In this document: positions 54,961 through 64,000 of the stretch, in pieces
Numbering within the stretch: position 1 is the first letter of the stretch
Layout: the number at the start of each line of letters is the position of its first letter
Origin: Nothopassalora personata
Taxonomy: Eukaryota; Ascomycota; Dothideomycetes; Mycosphaerellales; Mycosphaerellaceae
Assembly: GCA_033816765.1 (NCBI GenBank)
Contig: CM066294.1
Span: 682,001 to 746,000, forward strand
Direction of reading: 5' to 3'
DNA length: 64,000 nt
Program-made: the position numbers and the translations under genes
Notes under the pieces: model-generated
What the model saw: only the letters and a program-made list of their open reading frames with translations
Told to the model about the DNA's origin: nothing
Databases searched by the model: none

Positions 54961-55580
54961 CTAAGGCACGGACCTTGAGTTGGTTCCTGGTAATTGAAGA
55001 GGTAAAACTCCCCTTCTAAGTGACCGAAGGTAACTCGCGATGGGCACTACGCGAATGCGAGCTCGGGCAGCTATGAGTAGCCTAGCCTGTGCGACCGTGC
55101 GATGGCAAGGCGTTGGCTCAGCATGCGTTGCCTGCGGGCGAAGCAAGCCGCGCAACGAGGGGAGGGGCACTTGACGATATGTACTTTCACAAACCCGCTC
55201 TTCAGCTTGTGCTTTTCCGTGTTGTTGAAACTTTGCTTTCGCGGTGCGTAGCAGCCGGAGTGTGCCCTCCCTCATCGGCACAAGGAGGTCATCCACGTGC
55301 TTCTGCTTCTCTCTGCCCGTTGCGATCATGCCTGCTGTGTGCATCACATGCGTTGCGCCTGAACATGCTGTCTTCCATTCGTCGTCGCTATTGGTGACGA
55401 GATCGAGGACGAGCATCTCGAGCTTCGCCATCTGCTCGTCCGTAGCACCGCCATGTCGCAGCTTCGTCTTGGCTTCTTCGATGCGTGCCGTCGATCTGAC
55501 AGTCGTGCGTATGGTGTAGCCTCTCGCAAGGAGCTGCAAGATCAAGTGGCTGCCGAGAATGGTGCGGTATGGTATGCCGT
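54961..55580 (-). pseudogene. Truncated NAD-dependent epimerase / dihydroflavonol reductase-like gene
   Basis: On the minus strand the sequence near 55560-55250 reads as an extended SDR: L-I-L-Q-L-L-A-R-G-Y-T-I-R-T-T-V-R-S, then M-L-V-L-D-L and G-A-T-H-V-M-H-T-A, as in the DFR/cinnamoyl-CoA reductase group. The N-terminal T-G-x-x-G-x-x-G segment is replaced by Y-R-T-I-L-G-S-H with no start codon. After L-R-T-A-K-A homology stops, although the frame runs on to 54961. The catalytic Y-x-x-x-K region is absent. It is a non-functional remnant. Confidence 0.6.
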
Positions 55581-55981
55581 AGTTTCAGTATCGCAGACGT
55601 CAGAACTCGATTGGCACAACACTGGCACACGTCTGCTTCCACCACACCTTGGCCATGGCGAGCGCAATATGGCGGCGATGCACAAAGGTTCAACAGTAGT
55701 AAAAACATGATCATTAGACGTTATCTCAGGGCCACCTTGCTCTGCTTCGGAGAAGCCAGCGCCCATTGCTTCTTCTCGTCGAACCCGCTCTTCTCGACCT
55801 ATGCCTTTCGATTATCTGGCATAGCGCTTCCCTGGTCTGGCCGCACAAGATCGTTTTCAGCATCGGGATGCCACATGATACGGATTGCACTTGGGTCTGA
55901 GTTCCAAATTATCTTTCACTGGATCCGCGGCTCTCAGGGGCTGTCTGTCGATATTAGGTCACTCATCTCCTCCCTTCTTGT

Positions 55982-57184
55982 TCAACCACCTGGCAGCCAC
56001 CACCATCGCCTCCACAAGCGGCTAGGAATGCTGGTGCACCAGAGCTCTCTTTCCGTGTCTCTGCTCAGATCCCCCAGCGAGTGATGTCCTTGCATCGACA
56101 TCATCTCTTTCTGGACAGCGTCGCTCCCGCTGGCTGCCAGATCCTCGAGAAGAGGCCAGACGGTCTTCGGGTTAAGGACAAAATCCCAATACAGCCTGCT
56201 CCAAGGCTGTTCAGCCACCCAGAAGTCGCCATCGAAATTCTCGACATCCGTCGCTGCGCTACGGAGGAACCACAGATAAGACTTTATCGTTCGACGAATA
56301 TCATTCAGTTGACAGTCCCTCCACTGGTTTTGTCGAACCCACGATGCTGTCTTATGCCAGGCATGATCGATTTCGCGAACGTTCCCCAGATCTCCAAACA
56401 GCCAATGTGTCTCCGACTCGATAAAGATGTTGTCTGGCTTGACATCATCGTGGCACAGGTCCGCGCTGTGCAACGGTTCCAGCCCGCGCAGCAAATTGAG
56501 CAGTGATGGCCTGTACTGGAGATCGAGCTCAAGCACTGACTTCGGTCCATGCCGACGTTCTTGCTTAGCCAGGCTCAAGAGCGTGCCCGACTTCACGAAA
56601 GGTGTGACGAGCGCCCAAGACGAGCTATCTTCGTCGCGAAGGATGAAGTAGTCCCGGACCGGCACATAGGACGACTCATTATTGGAACCAGAGGCCAAGA
56701 GCAAGCCGGCTTCGATCTCTGTTGGCCATGATCCGGTTATGCCTTCGTACTGATGGGACAGCTGTCGAGGTAGATTGTTGCGCGCCCTGATGTCGAACGT
56801 CTTCACAACGACCTCGCCTCCAGTCTCCACATCAGCGTAGACAGCGGTCGAGCCTTCTTGTCCTTTCCCGAGCGGCTTTATATACAAATATCGATCGTCG
56901 ATGCTCGGGCCATAGATCTGACGAATTGGTTGCTCCGGCGCCGGCAGTGAAGTTTGCGCCGCATTCAGAATCGAGAAGTTGGTGGGATACTGCTTGACCC
57001 ATTGATCGTGCATGTCCCGCATACCACGGAAGAACCCTACAATCGCACAGCATACCATCACTGCTGTGAGAGCGATCTTTGCGACACGCGGCGCCGATTG
57101 TATCTGTCGTTGCCACGTGCGCCAAGGGCTCGTGGAGCGTCTGGTCCTCCGCTCATAGTCGCATATCAGGTACTCTCTCCGCAT
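55982..57184 (-). CDS. Membrane-anchored protein kinase-like protein
   Basis: A single frame of 400 residues. After a basic N-terminus, one transmembrane helix is at about 34-52 (A-L-T-A-V-M-V-C-C-A-I-V-G-F-F). The kinase fold follows: glycine-rich loop L-G-K-G-Q-E-G-S near 105, the Lys in V-V-V-K, catalytic loop H-D-D-V-K-P-D-N (HRD variant) and D-L-G in place of DFG. The catalytic Asp, Lys and Asn of the loop are present, so activity is possible despite the variant motifs. This resembles fungus-specific kinase-like families of unknown role. The C-terminus is short and Trp/Arg-rich. Confidence 0.75.
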   Translation of the reverse strand: MRREYLICDYERRTRRSTSPWRTWQRQIQSAPRVAKIALTAVMVCCAIVGFFRGMRDMHDQWVKQYPTNFSILNAAQTSLPAPEQPIRQIYGPSIDDRYLYIKPLGKGQEGSTAVYADVETGGEVVVKTFDIRARNNLPRQLSHQYEGITGSWPTEIEAGLLLASGSNNESSYVPVRDYFILRDEDSSSWALVTPFVKSGTLLSLAKQERRHGPKSVLELDLQYRPSLLNLLRGLEPLHSADLCHDDVKPDNIFIESETHWLFGDLGNVREIDHAWHKTASWVRQNQWRDCQLNDIRRTIKSYLWFLRSAATDVENFDGDFWVAEQPWSRLYWDFVLNPKTVWPLLEDLAASGSDAVQKEMMSMQGHHSLGDLSRDTERELWCTSIPSRLWRRWWWLPGG

Positions 57185-57792
57185 CGGATCGATGATGGCG
57201 AATGTCTCTGGATATACTGGTCAATGCGATGCGAGAGTATTGCTGTGGTTGTAATCCGCTACATTGAACGGGCGCAGCAGCAGGCAAGTTTCGAGTTCGA
57301 CTCGGCACAAGGCATCGTTGTTTGTGCATTGTGAATATCAACGTGGCAGTCGTCATGTGGCTTGTGGCTGAGAGATGCAAGTGTTATGGACAAACCTTCA
57401 AGTCTTACAATGCAGAAGGCAGTCTTTGCCAATCATGACTGCGCAGTGAGATGACCAAGGCACGGAAGCTGAGACTTGGCTCGCGCGGCAAGAACAAACC
57501 GGTTAGGACGGGTTGGCGGGCTCGGCATGCGAATCAGTGGCCTCAGCACCTATTACAGCAGTCATTGTATGCTTCAGATTGCCTTCATGTGCATCCTTGG
57601 CAGTGTTCCAGGTCCAGTTTCGTGGTCGATCCGTAGCAACAACACGCATCGTGTCAAGACTTGGCAGACATGGACGCTTGACCAGTTTTGGCAGCTTAGG
57701 AAGCTGTATAGCCCCACAAGGAGGATCACTCTTCATATACGCACGCGCGGACCGACAATTCTCGCAAAGTGACCACAGATTTGAAGTGAAAG
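57185..57792. other. intergenic, no gene recognised
   Basis: A 112-codon minus-strand frame (57841-57503) contains a C-X2-C pair (S-L-C-E-N-C), but no family is recognised and splice links to neighbours are unclear. Confidence 0.35.
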
Positions 57793-58247
57793 CTACATGT
57801 GCGAGATACGTTGACTCAGCGAAAACATGCGGCATGCCCAAGTTTCACGGGAGCACCGCAGCGTGTAGCTGCCGTCCCGCGCACTGTATCGTCCAGGCCA
57901 GTCTTGAAAGGCCACGTCCATCCTAGCACACACCATCAACCAGGACAAGTGAAAGTGCTCGTAAGGTAGGCGAATGATTTCTCCCAGAGCGTCTGAGACG
58001 AATATGTCGGTGTCAAGATTAGTCGTGAGCTTGACTTGCATCAACTTGGATGCTCGACGCAGTATCGATAAGCATGACGATATGGACCTGGACGACAGTG
58101 TCAGTGGCACAAAGATCGTTCCTGATCATCGAGCACTGACTTCATCAGAGTCTCCGGCGTAGCAATGAGCTTTCGCACGCCTTCCTCGTCAGGCTGTACA
58201 GCAACGATGACACGGCCGATAGGTAAGTGACCGGTAGCGGTAGCCAT
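57793..58247 (-). CDS. Possible small gene of unknown family
   Basis: Two exons on the minus strand, 58247-58141 and 58087-57793, separated by a 53-bp intron with GTCAGT donor, CACTGAC branch and CAG acceptor, give 133 residues. Exon 1 has I-G-R-V-I-V-A-V-Q-P-D-E-E-G-V, exon 2 has T-N-L-D-T-D-I-F-V-S-D-A-L-G-E. The open frame extends upstream of the chosen Met to about 58358 (A-F-H-S-S-P-N-W-A-K-Y), so more exons may exist. No function is proposed. Confidence 0.3.
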
Positions 58248-58358
58248 TGCATCTTGTCGTGTGCCACCGAGGAGAAGTCTGGTCGGGCCGCGTTGACCTA
58301 CCTCGTATTTGGCCCAATTTGGGCTGCTGTGGAACGCTGTACCTGAGCTGAGCCCCAC

Positions 58359-59386
58359 AGATGATCAGTAGCGCCAGAAATGAGGATGTGCAGGCAGCAT
58401 TGATAAGCCTCGTCCTTGATGCCGGCTACTCTCGGCTCACAATGTTTTGGTACACCACAAACAACGCCACTCCATGTGTGACCGTGACTCCAACTCTGCC
58501 ATCGGTGTTGATGATGTGAAGCCTGGCAATAGCACAGCGACAGAGGTAGCTCAGCCACCCACTCGTAGCTGGTAGCCTTGAGGATGGAATCCAGAACCAG
58601 AGATCTACTGAATGACAGCAGCAGACGAAGCGCCACGACTTGTTGTGTAACCCACACGAAGTATCGCCACGCCCACACACTTCGCTATCTCCCTACCACC
58701 TCCTCTTCGCCTTATGTGTCACCCTCCTCCAGACCCTCTCACACCTCCCCAAAAGCGACTGCCTCTGCTGATGCCACTCCCAAGGCTCCTTCTTCTGATC
58801 ATACTCCCGCTGCTCCTTCCAGCGACGAAAGCTGTCAACAGACTTGCGACATTCGTAGAGACGGTCGCCCATCGAGTCGGGTCCGGAATCGTGTCTCGGA
58901 TGGATATGAGCTCCAAGACAGATGACTGTGATGCCGGCCTCCGCATTGCATTAGCCGACGGGACCTTGTGAAGACGACTTGCTGGCGTGTTAGTTCGTGC
59001 TGGTAATCTGATGTGATGATACCGCCGCCGATGGTGTAGCACAGGAGAGAGCCGCTTGCGCGGGCTGTGTAGAGTCGAGAAGCGTTATTACGGTAGCAAG
59101 TCGGCGGAAGAATAGTTTTGTTCCTCCAGTTTCGCGCCGAGAAGTCGCACTTGGGGCTTTTCAGTCTGTCATATCTTTTAGTCGTTCTTTGTGTTGTAAA
59201 GAATTCTGTTATCGTCTGGTCATTAGTAGGAGGATGGAACATAGACATGGGCAACCGCGGTCATCATGCAGTTAGATACAATGCTTGCGCATACGAAATA
59301 GCGTGGGTATCATCGATTGTCCTTCCTGACAGACGGAGACCATTGAACGAGAACCGTCATCCTCCCAGCTCGGAGCTTGAGCGTCA
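58359..59386. other. intergenic, no gene recognised
   Basis: Overlapping frames up to 140 codons on both strands, without domains. Confidence 0.4.
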
Positions 59387-62119
59387 TTAATTGCTAAAGT
59401 CGATGTTGAGAGGATGCCGTAAACGCTCTTGGTGGTATTCTATACCGCGTGCATGGAGCTTATCGATCGACTTCTTGTCGAGCACGACCTTTTCCCAATT
59501 CTCGGGTAAGGCACAACCGGAACTAGATGATCAGTCAGTACGAATACGCGCGTTTGCAAACCGCGACATCAAATCAGTTGGTTGACTTACAGTAGCAATG
59601 TCGCCTTCATATTTCTCGCCTTGAATCGGATGTCCTCTGCGGATCGTGCTCTGAGCTTAGGGTCCTCATCGTTGTCGTCGATCTCTTTGATTAACGCATA
59701 ACTGATGCCATCGTCGCCATGTCGCTCGATAAGATCAATGAGGTGAGCTTCTTCATCATCGGTCCAGGGTCGGCGGACTTGCTGGGGCTTCGACATTCTT
59801 GCAGTAACACGATCTCGTTTCGCAATCACCTTCGCACGCTCGTACAGAGACATACGCTCTTCGTCGGGCGGCGCTTGGCCCTCGATAGGAAGTGGTGGCG
59901 GGATAGTTGATCCAGGATTCTTGCGTTGGCGCTTAGCCGGGCTGGGTCCTGGCGCGGTAGACCGTCGAGATGATGGGCCGGGCGCCCCGTCGGCAGGCTC
60001 TACAGAGGCTGATGGACGATTGATTCGTGCAAAAGATACCTCCCTGCGACGCTGTGCTGCCCCTGCGTGGTTGTGGGTGAAAGTTTGGAAGCCCTCATCT
60101 TGCGTGGGATCTGGAACATCGTCGTCGTCATCCATTTCAGCGGCGCTCCTCTTGCTCCTGATCGAAGAGATAGGTGCTCTGAATTGTGAGTTTGCCCTGG
60201 CTGTGGGTCGTGGACTAGTATGTTGGGTTTGCAATTCTTCGTCGTCGTCGATGTTTGCTACTCGCTGCGCATTTGGCTGGGGGTCAATCAGCCGGCGTTT
60301 CTGTCTCGCCGCATTTTGTCTCTGCTGTTCTTGGAACCCCAAGGACACCTGTAGACTTGATCGGGATGGCAGAGGACTCTCGGGCGCCTTTGAAAGCTCA
60401 CCCGGATCCTCGAACTCGCCCTCGCCCACGAAAAGCGGCTCAGATCCGACCACGGTTGGCTGTGAAATGACCCGAGGCGCGATAGGTTCTGGCTGGTCGT
60501 CTTCCGCGAAGGCTGCAATCCTTCGAGCCTCGGAGAAACTGCTCATGATGTTCTGCAGGCTCGAAGTACCAGGCAGTGACTTTCTCTTGGCTTCCAGTGA
60601 CTTGCGCTTGGTCTCCCGGGCGTACTCCTCGTACTCCTCGTCCTTATCGTCTTCGCGTGACTGCACCTCTTTACCAAGATTGGCAAGGATCTGATCAATG
60701 CCGCCAGCCTGTGCAATCCTCTGCTGAAGCTGAGCAGAGCGGATGTGAGCATAGCGTACGATACTTTCTTGGAACATGTCCCATGGGAACTGTGCTTTGA
60801 GCCTGCCAATACCAGAGCCAGCATTTGTGGTGCGTCCCTCGTCAAATGGCGCTTTCAATGCATCCGCGAGCTGCTTGACATGACGAAAAGCAGATCGTTG
60901 GGCGGCATCGTCAAGACGAGAAATGCCAAGGGCTTCCATATGCCTCAAGACGCCTTCGCCGTCGAAGAAGATCTCATCGATTGTCTCGTGAGGAGAGAAG
61001 GTGGGCGAGCTGTTCGAATGTGCTTCGAGGTGTGTGATGGCGACCTGTGCAGCAATGTTGAGATAGAGCTCCAGTGCTGGGTTGGTGAAATCACCACCCG
61101 CGATGCAAGCAGGGAACGCGGAGAGCAGCTGCTCAAGTGCAGTGCTACATTCAGAATTCCAATTACTGACGTCGCAGTTGATCAAAAGATTGTTCAGCAT
61201 ACTGGCGAGATTGATCTTGAGCAGCAGATCGTCAGGTCTCCACGGCCCTGTTGGCAGTTTGGTGACATCCGGTGTACTCAAAACACCACGGAGAACCAGG
61301 TCTGGTCGTATGTACGGCATACTGCCGAAGCTCTGCTTGTACATGTTCAGGGCTAGGAGCCGACGGCGATGGAGCTTATGCAGCTTCGAGCCAGTCCGTC
61401 TGACCTCTTTCCAGATGTCAGGCTCCGTGTTCACGCCGTCCGGTAGCAGGAGCTGTGCAAGATCCTGAGCCGCAGCCGCAAGTTTTGGCAGCTCGTCGAC
61501 CATGACATCGTGGTCAAGCAGCTCCAACTCTTCTTGGGAGAAGGAAGTCTTGGCAGTAGTCCCAGACATGGCAGAGGCGGCGATCGAGAGTCGTCTCTCG
61601 CGAGGCAGGTCGTCCAGACCAGCTGATTCTGTTTGCGCTCGTGCGTGAGCTTGCAGTTCGACCTCATCGTCGGCTGCATCTGCGTCGACTTCCTGCTCAA
61701 CTTGGACATCTTCCTGGACAGTCGTGAGATCTGTGAGGAGCGTCAGTCATTCGAGTCGCGGGACTGTAGAGTGCGAAAGCGTAGAACAAGCTTGATGTCT
61801 GGCACCATGTCGCGTGGCGGACCACGAGAGTAGCGCGATTGCAAGACGGTCATCGCTTGTCTTTACCATCGGCGTGTCGGTAGTGTTACGCATCCCTAGC
61901 TGACTACTCACCTGGTGGAGCTGGCTTCGACTTCGGCTTTCGGCCTTTCCTGTTTCCTGATGTGTTTTCGCCATCACTTTGGTGCTGCGCTTTGCGCCCC
62001 CTTGAATTGCTTGGCCGCGCATTCTCCACTGGCTCAGCGCTCATACTGCGTGTCTGTCGCGTCGGGCGGAGTGGCGCGGCATTGGGCTGATGTTGCGCAG
62101 TCGATGATATCTTCGCCAT
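59387..62119 (-). CDS. Myb/telobox DNA-binding protein, Taz1/Tbf1-like telomere repeat factor candidate
   Basis: Three exons on the minus strand, 62119-61912, 61730-59591 and 59522-59387, with introns of 181 and 68 bp, give 827 residues in frame. The last intron starts at GTAAGT exactly where an unspliced reading would stop. The N-terminus is basic and disordered. A helical region (about 160-380) could be a TRFH-like dimerisation domain. Acidic and Pro/Ser-rich linkers follow. The Myb domain is near 715-785: R-R-P-W-T-D-D-E-E, then R-S-A-E-D-I-R-F-K-A-R-N-M-K, close to the telobox V-D-L-K-D-K-x-R-N of telomere-binding proteins. The final exon continues with L-P-E-N-W-E-K-V-V. A telomeric or Tbf1-type promoter role is inferred. 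It is divergent from GDT1. Confidence 0.75.
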
Positions 62120-62834
62120 TATGACAGAGAGATGGCGGGACGATGCGCAACTGTGGCGCGGCGATATTCGCGGCTCTTGCGCTCGCTGGGGTCAGCGATG
62201 AGAAGAAAGGATGGTGTTGTTTGTTGTGATTGATTAGGCTCCAACCCTTTGGGGTCCAACCCTAACGGATAGTCCCGCTAGTCACGTGCCCTGCTTATTC
62301 ACCATCCGCGGAGGATCGGCATGTTTCAATCTGTACGATCGGCGTGTTGCAGCATGCAGCATACTTGTCGCAGACACGCTTTCTGTGCGACAGACAATCG
62401 TATGGCTCTTGGCCTGCTCAGCATGAGGCGTTGTTTGTGGTGGGTGGAGCTCATTCGGCGTGTTCAGCCACCACACAGCCCCTTGTTGCCGTGGCCAGAA
62501 ATATACCTGCCGGTCCCCCCCCAATACTTATGTAATACACGACGAGACGTTGCCAACAAGGTTGCAGCGTGTGCCAATTCAGACGCCAACATTTCACCCG
62601 TGGCTGCTCTTTCCCTCATCTTTCCCTCATGTTCAACAACGACGGCGACGACGACGACGCGTGAGACTGCTGTACTCTGCTAGTAGTGTATATTTCGATT
62701 CTCATCCGCACCCTCTCCTTCCGCTAGCCTTCCGCGTACGTCAGCCTAAGTGAGGTGAACTCCCTTTCTCCTCAGGAACCAAACCTCGAAGCGACTTTTC
62801 CTATTGTTCGACATCCCACCCATATACGTACGCC
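62120..62834. promoter_or_regulatory. Divergent promoter region between telobox gene and GDT1
   Basis: A 715-bp shared upstream region. It contains a near-repeat of the TCCAACCCT word at about 62240-62270 and a GACGACGACGAC microsatellite at about 62643. No transcription factor site can be assigned with confidence. Confidence 0.4.
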
Positions 62835-64000
62835 ATGCGGATACGACGAGCCTCGTCGCTCCTCTTGCTCCTCGCGCCGTCACTGGCAGCGGCTGCAGAC
62901 GTGCCATGGCCAAAAGAAGGCGTCGAAGTGCTCAACAACGATGAGATTCTGGCACTGAACCATCCGCCTAAAGGCGCCAAGCAGGAACCACTTGATCCGA
63001 CAGAGACGAGTCTCGATGCAAAGACGACCATCACAGCGAGGCCCTACAAAGGCACGGAGGATGCGCCGGTGGACGGCCTGGACGGGAAGCCACATGCGGG
63101 ACCATGGGTTGACAGGAAGCCGGACAGCGAGGCGACCACCGGTTCAAAGTCGGTTCCGACGTCCATGAAGGAGTTTGAGAAGTCTTCAGGCAAAGAGGGC
63201 TGGAAGCTGGAGGACATCCCGGAGAAGAACGATGGGGTAATGGATGATGAAAAACGAATCGCGCCAAAGAAGGGCACCACAGGGACAGAAGGCGGCATCA
63301 GCGAGAAGACGAGGAAGGAGCAGGCCGGCGCAAAGGAGAACACACCTCAGAAGCCCAAGGCAGCGCGGCCCCTGCCGCACAGCGAGGAGGAGCATATCGA
63401 GAAGGGAGAGAAGAAGAACGCAGCCAAGGATGCGGCCGGCAGCAAGGACGCAGTGACAGGTGAATACGTTCAAGGTAGCAAGAAAGGCGACAGCTACGGC
63501 GAGGCAGGATATGGCATGGAGAAGCCCACAGACCTGCCTGAGAAACCACACAACATCCCACATCCCAATCCTGGAGTTGCGACATCTGACCTAGCTCCTC
63601 CAGTCAACACCGAAGGCGGTAGGAATAAGTGGCTTGTGGACACAATGCCCGAGACCGATGGCAAGACGAATCCACGAACGGCAAGGCCTAAATCCGGTAC
63701 CTCTTCCTCGAGCTCTACATCAGTTACCGAAGAAGACGACGAGTCCTGGCACGAATGGTTCCACTCCTTTGTGCTTTCCTTTACCATGATCATCTTCAGC
63801 GAGATCGGCGACAAGACTTTCCTCGTGGCCGCCCTCATGGCTATGCGCCACGCCCGGCTGCTGGTGTTCAGCGCAGCATTGGCTGCACTCATTGCCATGA
63901 CTGTCCTCTCCGCCGTGCTTGGCCATGCTTTCCCAACACTACTTCCCAAGAGGTTCACGACCTTCGCGGCTGCAGTCCTGTTCTTCGTCTTCGGTGCGAA
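62835..64000 (+). CDS. GDT1: GDT1/TMEM165-family Golgi Ca2+/Mn2+ transporter, N-terminal part
   Basis: The ATG at 62835 opens a frame that runs off the right edge (388 complete codons). A signal sequence (S-S-L-L-L-L-L-A-P-S-L-A-A-A) is followed by an unusually long hydrophilic stretch of about 275 residues rich in Lys, Glu, Gly and Pro. The first transporter helices then begin near 305, with the family motif E-I-G-D-K-T-F near 319-325 and further helices to the edge. Members (UPF0016) exchange Ca2+ or Mn2+ for H+ in the Golgi; yeast Gdt1 has a much shorter N-terminus. The second E-x-G-D-K/R motif lies beyond the window. Confidence 0.9.
   Translation, partial: MRIRRASSLLLLLAPSLAAAADVPWPKEGVEVLNNDEILALNHPPKGAKQEPLDPTETSLDAKTTITARPYKGTEDAPVDGLDGKPHAGPWVDRKPDSEATTGSKSVPTSMKEFEKSSGKEGWKLEDIPEKNDGVMDDEKRIAPKKGTTGTEGGISEKTRKEQAGAKENTPQKPKAARPLPHSEEEHIEKGEKKNAAKDAAGSKDAVTGEYVQGSKKGDSYGEAGYGMEKPTDLPEKPHNIPHPNPGVATSDLAPPVNTEGGRNKWLVDTMPETDGKTNPRTARPKSGTSSSSSTSVTEEDDESWHEWFHSFVLSFTMIIFSEIGDKTFLVAALMAMRHARLLVFSAALAALIAMTVLSAVLGHAFPTLLPKRFTTFAAAVLFFVFGA

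Noticed and set aside
59921..60694. 257-codon plus-strand ORF
   Set aside because: It is the antisense shadow of the telobox gene, low complexity in Ser, Gly and Leu.
63186..63958. Minus-strand ORFs near the right edge
   Set aside because: They mirror the GDT1 coding sequence, which has a signal peptide and the E-x-G-D-K motif on the plus strand.

Overview
The window looks like a chromosomal segment of a filamentous ascomycete, probably a Dothideomycete. The evidence is short spliceosomal introns (about 48-180 bp) with GT-AG ends and CTGAC/CTAAC branch sites, compact genes on both strands, fungal protein families (WSC-domain copper radical oxidase, LaeA-like methyltransferase, GDT1, SNU13, a Taz1/Tbf1-like Myb protein), and one AT-rich block whose mutation pattern is that of repeat-induced point mutation (RIP). 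The genus is not assigned.

Layout. 1-6.7 kb: end of a PEP-mutase/isocitrate-lyase superfamily gene, a short-chain dehydrogenase, a membrane RING-H2 protein, then two broken genes (a GNAT acetyltransferase and an unrecognised membrane protein). 6.85-30.4 kb: a nested block of chromodomain Ty3/Gypsy LTR retrotransposons, nearly all RIP-mutated, with CpA/TpG strongly depleted and coding frames filled with TAG/TAA. 30.5-31.0 kb: remnant of a Copia gag. 31.3-64 kb: gene-rich again (methyltransferase, nitrilase, SNU13, four-WSC copper radical oxidase, amidase, F-box-like protein, LaeA-like methyltransferase, a possible small secreted cysteine-rich protein, Ufd1/AZUL ubiquitin protein, single-pass membrane protein, kinase-like protein, Myb/telobox protein, and the start of a GDT1 transporter cut by the window end).

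Retroelement block. Four layers can be ordered from target-site duplications (TSDs). Element I (minus strand, 12220 to 28775) has its right LTR split by element II (plus strand, 18745-28386, TSD AACCT, 198-bp LTRs). Element II is split by a solo LTR (18800-19148, TSD CTTAG, inside its left LTR) and by an unmutated 2.4-kb element III (19865-22264, TSD ACTTT, 319-bp LTRs that read as identical). A second, truncated copy of element II lies in the opposite orientation at 7414-12177 and carries two further solo LTRs.

Most notable observation. Each of the three element types carries an open frame antisense to gag-pol, placed between the 3' end of the sense genes and the 3' LTR. In elements I and III this frame encodes a homologous protein with a cysteine pattern like a fungal Zn(II)2Cys6 cluster, followed by a probable coiled coil, the layout of a GAL4-type regulator. 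In element II it is a different frame of about 350 codons, recognisable through RIP because nearly all stops sit where Gln or Trp codons would be. Element III has gag and this antisense gene but no pol, so it should be non-autonomous.
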